A DNA stretch of 17,447 nt from contig CAMUNZ010000025.1 in assembly GCA_947090385.1 (NCBI GenBank), forward strand, positions 1 to 17,447, in the 5' to 3' direction. Numbering within the stretch: position 1 is the first letter of the stretch; each line of letters starts with the position of its first letter. This DNA is from an uncultured Campylobacter sp. GTDB taxonomy: Bacteria; Campylobacterota; Campylobacteria; Campylobacterales; Campylobacteraceae. Made by a program: the position numbers and the translations under genes. Below the pieces are notes generated by a model that was not told the DNA's origin, ran no database searches, and saw only the letters and a program-made list of their open reading frames with translations. Below are positions 14,819-17,447 of the stretch, piece after piece.

Positions 14819-16189
14819 TCAACAATTTACCATTTTAGCAAGCCCGCCAAGAGAAGTTTCTTTGTATTTGCTATTCATATCTTTGCCTGTTTTATACATC
14901 GTTATAATAACCTCATCCAAACTTACTTTTGGATTATAATCACTTTCTAATGCCAATTTTACAGCAGTTATAGCTTTTATTGCACCAAGCACATTTCTTT
15001 CTATGCAAGGAATTTGAACAAGTCCCCCAACAGGATCACAAGTAAGTCCTAAATGATGCTCCATTGCAATTTCTGCTGCACTTAAAACCTGTTTTGTATT
15101 TGCGCCAGAAACTAAAGCCATAGCGCCAGCCGCCATAGATGAGGCAACGCCTATTTCTGCTTGACAACCAGCTTCTGCACCGCTAATTGACGCATTTTTT
15201 TTATATAAATAACCAATCGCACAACAGGTTAAAATAAAATTTATAATCTCAGCTTTTTCCATATAAAATCTATGATTCATAATATAAAGTAAAACAGCTG
15301 GAACAACACCGCAAGCGCCATTTGTAGGGGCTGTTACAACTTTTCCACCACTTGCATTTTCTTCTGCTACAGCTCTTGCATACATAGCGACATAATCTAT
15401 CATAGCTAAAGGATCCATATCTTCTTTTGGATTTAGTTCCAATCTTTTTTTAATAGAAGGCGCTAAACGATTTAATTTTAAACCACCCGGGATTATCTTT
15501 TCTTGACTATTTATCCCGTTGTTATAACATTCCATCATGGCGTCATACACTTTAAAGCAATACTGCTTTATATACTCTTTATCGCCATGAATTTCTATCT
15601 CTCTTGCCATAACGACGTCTGATATAGTCATATTATGCACTTCACAAAGCTCTTTAAGTTTAAATGCGCTATCAAAATCAAATTTTAAAATTTTATCTTT
15701 TTTAGAAATTTCATTTTTATTTTTTAATTCATTTTCAGTTGAAACAAAACCGCCACCAGTCGAGTAATAAGTCTCTTTTGCAATTACATTTTTATTTTTA
15801 TCTAATGCTTCAAAAATAAGTCCATTTTCATGTAATTCAAGCATTGTATCATCAAAAATAATATCAACTTTATATAAAAATTTTATCTCTTTTTGCCCAC
15901 ATAAATTTATTTTGTTTTCGCTAAAAGCATTATGTAAAATTTCTCTTTTTTTATCTGGCGTAACTTCATCTGCTGAAATTTTATTTAATCCTATCACGCA
16001 AGCAACATCAGTTAAATGCCCTCGTCCGGTTAAAGAAAGAGATCCACGCAAAGTGACTTTTACACGAAAAATTTGTTCTAATTTTGGATAAATTAAATCA
16101 CAAAATCTATTTGCAGCCGTTATGGGTCCGATAGTGTGTGAAGAACTTGGGCCAACGCCTATCTTAAATATCGACAAAACCGAATCCAT
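14819..16189 (-). CDS. sdaA: L-serine ammonia-lyase (L-serine dehydratase), iron-sulfur type
   Basis: Converts L-serine to pyruvate and ammonia with an oxygen-sensitive [4Fe-4S] cluster; serine is a main carbon source for Campylobacter. The single-chain 456-residue enzyme has the beta domain with 'GPSSSHTIGP' (13-22), and the alpha domain with 'APTNGACGVVPAVL' (287-300). Cluster cysteines are C342 (GAEAGCQAE), C384 (LTCDPVGG) and C395 (IPCIERN). The final residue is C456, matching the C-terminal cysteine that, in the Legionella enzyme as I recall, folds into the active site as a fourth ligand. Start: ATG at 16189 behind AAGGAGG. It follows sdaC by 16 bases, so uptake and breakdown of serine are made together. 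Confidence 0.97.
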   Translation of the reverse strand: MDSVLSIFKIGVGPSSSHTIGPITAANRFCDLIYPKLEQIFRVKVTLRGSLSLTGRGHLTDVACVIGLNKISADEVTPDKKREILHNAFSENKINLCGQKEIKFLYKVDIIFDDTMLELHENGLIFEALDKNKNVIAKETYYSTGGGFVSTENELKNKNEISKKDKILKFDFDSAFKLKELCEVHNMTISDVVMAREIEIHGDKEYIKQYCFKVYDAMMECYNNGINSQEKIIPGGLKLNRLAPSIKKRLELNPKEDMDPLAMIDYVAMYARAVAEENASGGKVVTAPTNGACGVVPAVLLYIMNHRFYMEKAEIINFILTCCAIGYLYKKNASISGAEAGCQAEIGVASSMAAGAMALVSGANTKQVLSAAEIAMEHHLGLTCDPVGGLVQIPCIERNVLGAIKAITAVKLALESDYNPKVSLDEVIITMYKTGKDMNSKYKETSLGGLAKMVNC

Positions 16190-16205
16190 AACAACCTCCT
16201 TAAAA

Positions 16206-17447
16206 TTAAGCTAACATTTTAACAATAATGCTTAAAATTGTTAAACAACCCATTATAAACACATATGCATCGGCATAACCATTTTTAATGTATTTTAATT
16301 CTGGAATTGTATAAAACGCAACCATAGGCATGATAAATAAAATAGCAGCGATGATTGGACCACCTAGATCTTCAATAAATCCTAAAATACTTGGATTTAT
16401 ATAAGCTATCAAAATGATTGTAACATACATAAAAACGCTAGTCATGCCGATTATAGTTTTTCTTGAAAGCTCATTTCCCATATTTTTGCTAGTTTTTCTT
16501 ATGATACCATTTAAACCTTCAGCAGCACCATAATAATGTCCAAAAAATGATGTAACAATAGCTAAAAACGCTACAACAGGACCGGCATAAGATATAATCG
16601 GATTATCCATTTTGTTTGCAAAATAGCTCAAAATTGGTATATTTGCCTCTCTTGCTGCTTTAAAATCATCTCCGCTTAAACACATAGTGCAAGAAAATAC
16701 AAATAACATAACAAAACCAAGAAGAGCAATAGAAGCAAAAAATTCTATCTGATTTGTTTTATAATTTTTATCTTCTCCGTACTCTCTTTCAACAGCTTGC
16801 GCAAAAGTAGAACTTACTGGACTGTGATTAAAAGAAAACACCAAAACTGGCAAAGTTAGCCAAATAACAATCAAAAATTCTTTTGCATCGGGCACATAAT
16901 GTAAAACTTCCATTTTCCAATTAGGAATCAAATACAAAGAAAAAGCAAACAGAATAAAACAGAGTGGATAAACCAAAAATTCGCAGATTTTTGTAATAAG
17001 CTCCTCAGATAAAAAAATAGTCATGCCCATCAAAACAGAAACCAAAACAAAAGCTAAAGCAAAACGTGGCATTTGTGGCAATCCCAATTGATTTACCAAA
17101 AAAGAATCAAAAGTATTTGTGATTCCAACGCCATAAGCAAGGCATATCGGATAAATTGCAAAAAAATACAAAATCGTAATCAAAAATCCCCAAGAAATTC
17201 CAAAATGTTCTTCAACAACCTTTGTTATATCTTGTCCAGATTCTTTGCTAGAATTAACAAATCTAGCTAAAGCTCTATGGCTAAGCCAAGTCATAGGGAA
17301 AATCAAAAAGCACATTAAAACAATCGGCCAAAATCCACCAGTTCCTGCACGAATAGGCAAAAATAAAATTCCAGCACCAACAGCAGTTCCAAATAGTGTC
17401 CAAACCCAACGATTGTCGAATCTGTTAAAGTTCTTTTTTTCTGGACT
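16206..17447 (-). CDS. sdaC: Serine transporter SdaC (start outside window)
   Basis: Inner-membrane serine/proton symporter of the hydroxy/aromatic amino acid permease family. The frame runs to the window edge with no start, so the gene is partial; 413 residues are visible and probably only a few are missing. The visible N-terminus has 'FDNRWVWTLFGTAVGAGILF' followed by 'LPIRAGTGGFWP', the first-helix signature of SdaC (compare 'GTAIGAGVLFLPINAG' in E. coli). About 11 membrane helices follow. 'SFNHSPVSSTFA' and 'FFGHYYGAAEGLNG' are further conserved elements. It lies upstream of sdaA, the same pairing as in C. jejuni (sdaC-sdaA). An in-frame TTG at 17360 lies inside the conserved first helix and is not a start. 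Confidence 0.95.
   Translation of the reverse strand, partial: SPEKKNFNRFDNRWVWTLFGTAVGAGILFLPIRAGTGGFWPIVLMCFLIFPMTWLSHRALARFVNSSKESGQDITKVVEEHFGISWGFLITILYFFAIYPICLAYGVGITNTFDSFLVNQLGLPQMPRFALAFVLVSVLMGMTIFLSEELITKICEFLVYPLCFILFAFSLYLIPNWKMEVLHYVPDAKEFLIVIWLTLPVLVFSFNHSPVSSTFAQAVEREYGEDKNYKTNQIEFFASIALLGFVMLFVFSCTMCLSGDDFKAAREANIPILSYFANKMDNPIISYAGPVVAFLAIVTSFFGHYYGAAEGLNGIIRKTSKNMGNELSRKTIIGMTSVFMYVTIILIAYINPSILGFIEDLGGPIIAAILFIMPMVAFYTIPELKYIKNGYADAYVFIMGCLTILSIIVKMLA

Noticed and set aside
17358..17360. TTG at 17360 as the start of sdaC
   Set aside because: It falls inside the conserved first-helix signature and the frame continues to the window edge; the gene is simply cut off.
1..17447. 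CRISPR arrays, mobile elements, tRNA/rRNA genes, poly-G phase-variation tracts
   Set aside because: Looked for and not seen: no spaced direct repeats, no transposase or integrase sequence, no cloverleaf-like stretch and no long G or C run.

Overview
The window reads as part of a Campylobacter (Epsilonproteobacteria) chromosome. It is strongly AT-rich and has short gaps, many start/stop overlaps and T-rich promoters without a clear -35 box. The block carA / TauE-SafE-like membrane protein / sensor kinase / response regulator / ccoNOQP matches, from memory, the gene order I know from Campylobacter jejuni. The overall mix (HisZ-like gene, very large multi-PAS GGDEF/EAL gene) does not look like C. 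jejuni itself, and I do not assign a species. Every gene I support lies on the minus strand, so the biological reading order runs from high to low coordinates.

Region 1 (17447 down to 8708) holds sdaC (start outside the window), sdaA, a large membrane-anchored sensor of dCache-PAS-GGDEF-EAL type, a HisZ-like gene and purA. Spacing is tight and the unit ends in a long perfect hairpin after purA. The sensor gene is split between two reading frames at position 14308-14314, on an in-frame T TTA AAA heptamer. It is either a one-base deletion or a -1 frameshift site.

Region 2 (about 8580 down to 4336) has a likely promoter, then a DUF507 gene, carA, a TauE/SafE-family membrane protein, a soluble PAS histidine kinase and an OmpR-type response regulator. 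All four junctions overlap by 1 to 11 bases.

Region 3 (about 4250 down to 34) has a promoter with a palindrome at its start site, then ccoN, ccoO, ccoQ and ccoP encoding the cbb3-type cytochrome c oxidase. A DUF4006-like small membrane protein, a 33-residue single-helix protein and a TPM-like exported protein follow, the last three joined by ATGA and TAATG overlaps. A textbook intrinsic terminator follows the 33-residue gene, but it lies inside the signal-peptide codons of the next gene.

Taken together, the window links microaerobic respiration (cbb3 oxidase), a redox-type sensor system next to it, serine catabolism (SdaA/SdaC feeding pyruvate) and nucleotide synthesis (PurA, CarA). I see no tRNA, rRNA, CRISPR array, insertion sequence or phage gene, and no gene-free stretch longer than about 160 bases.
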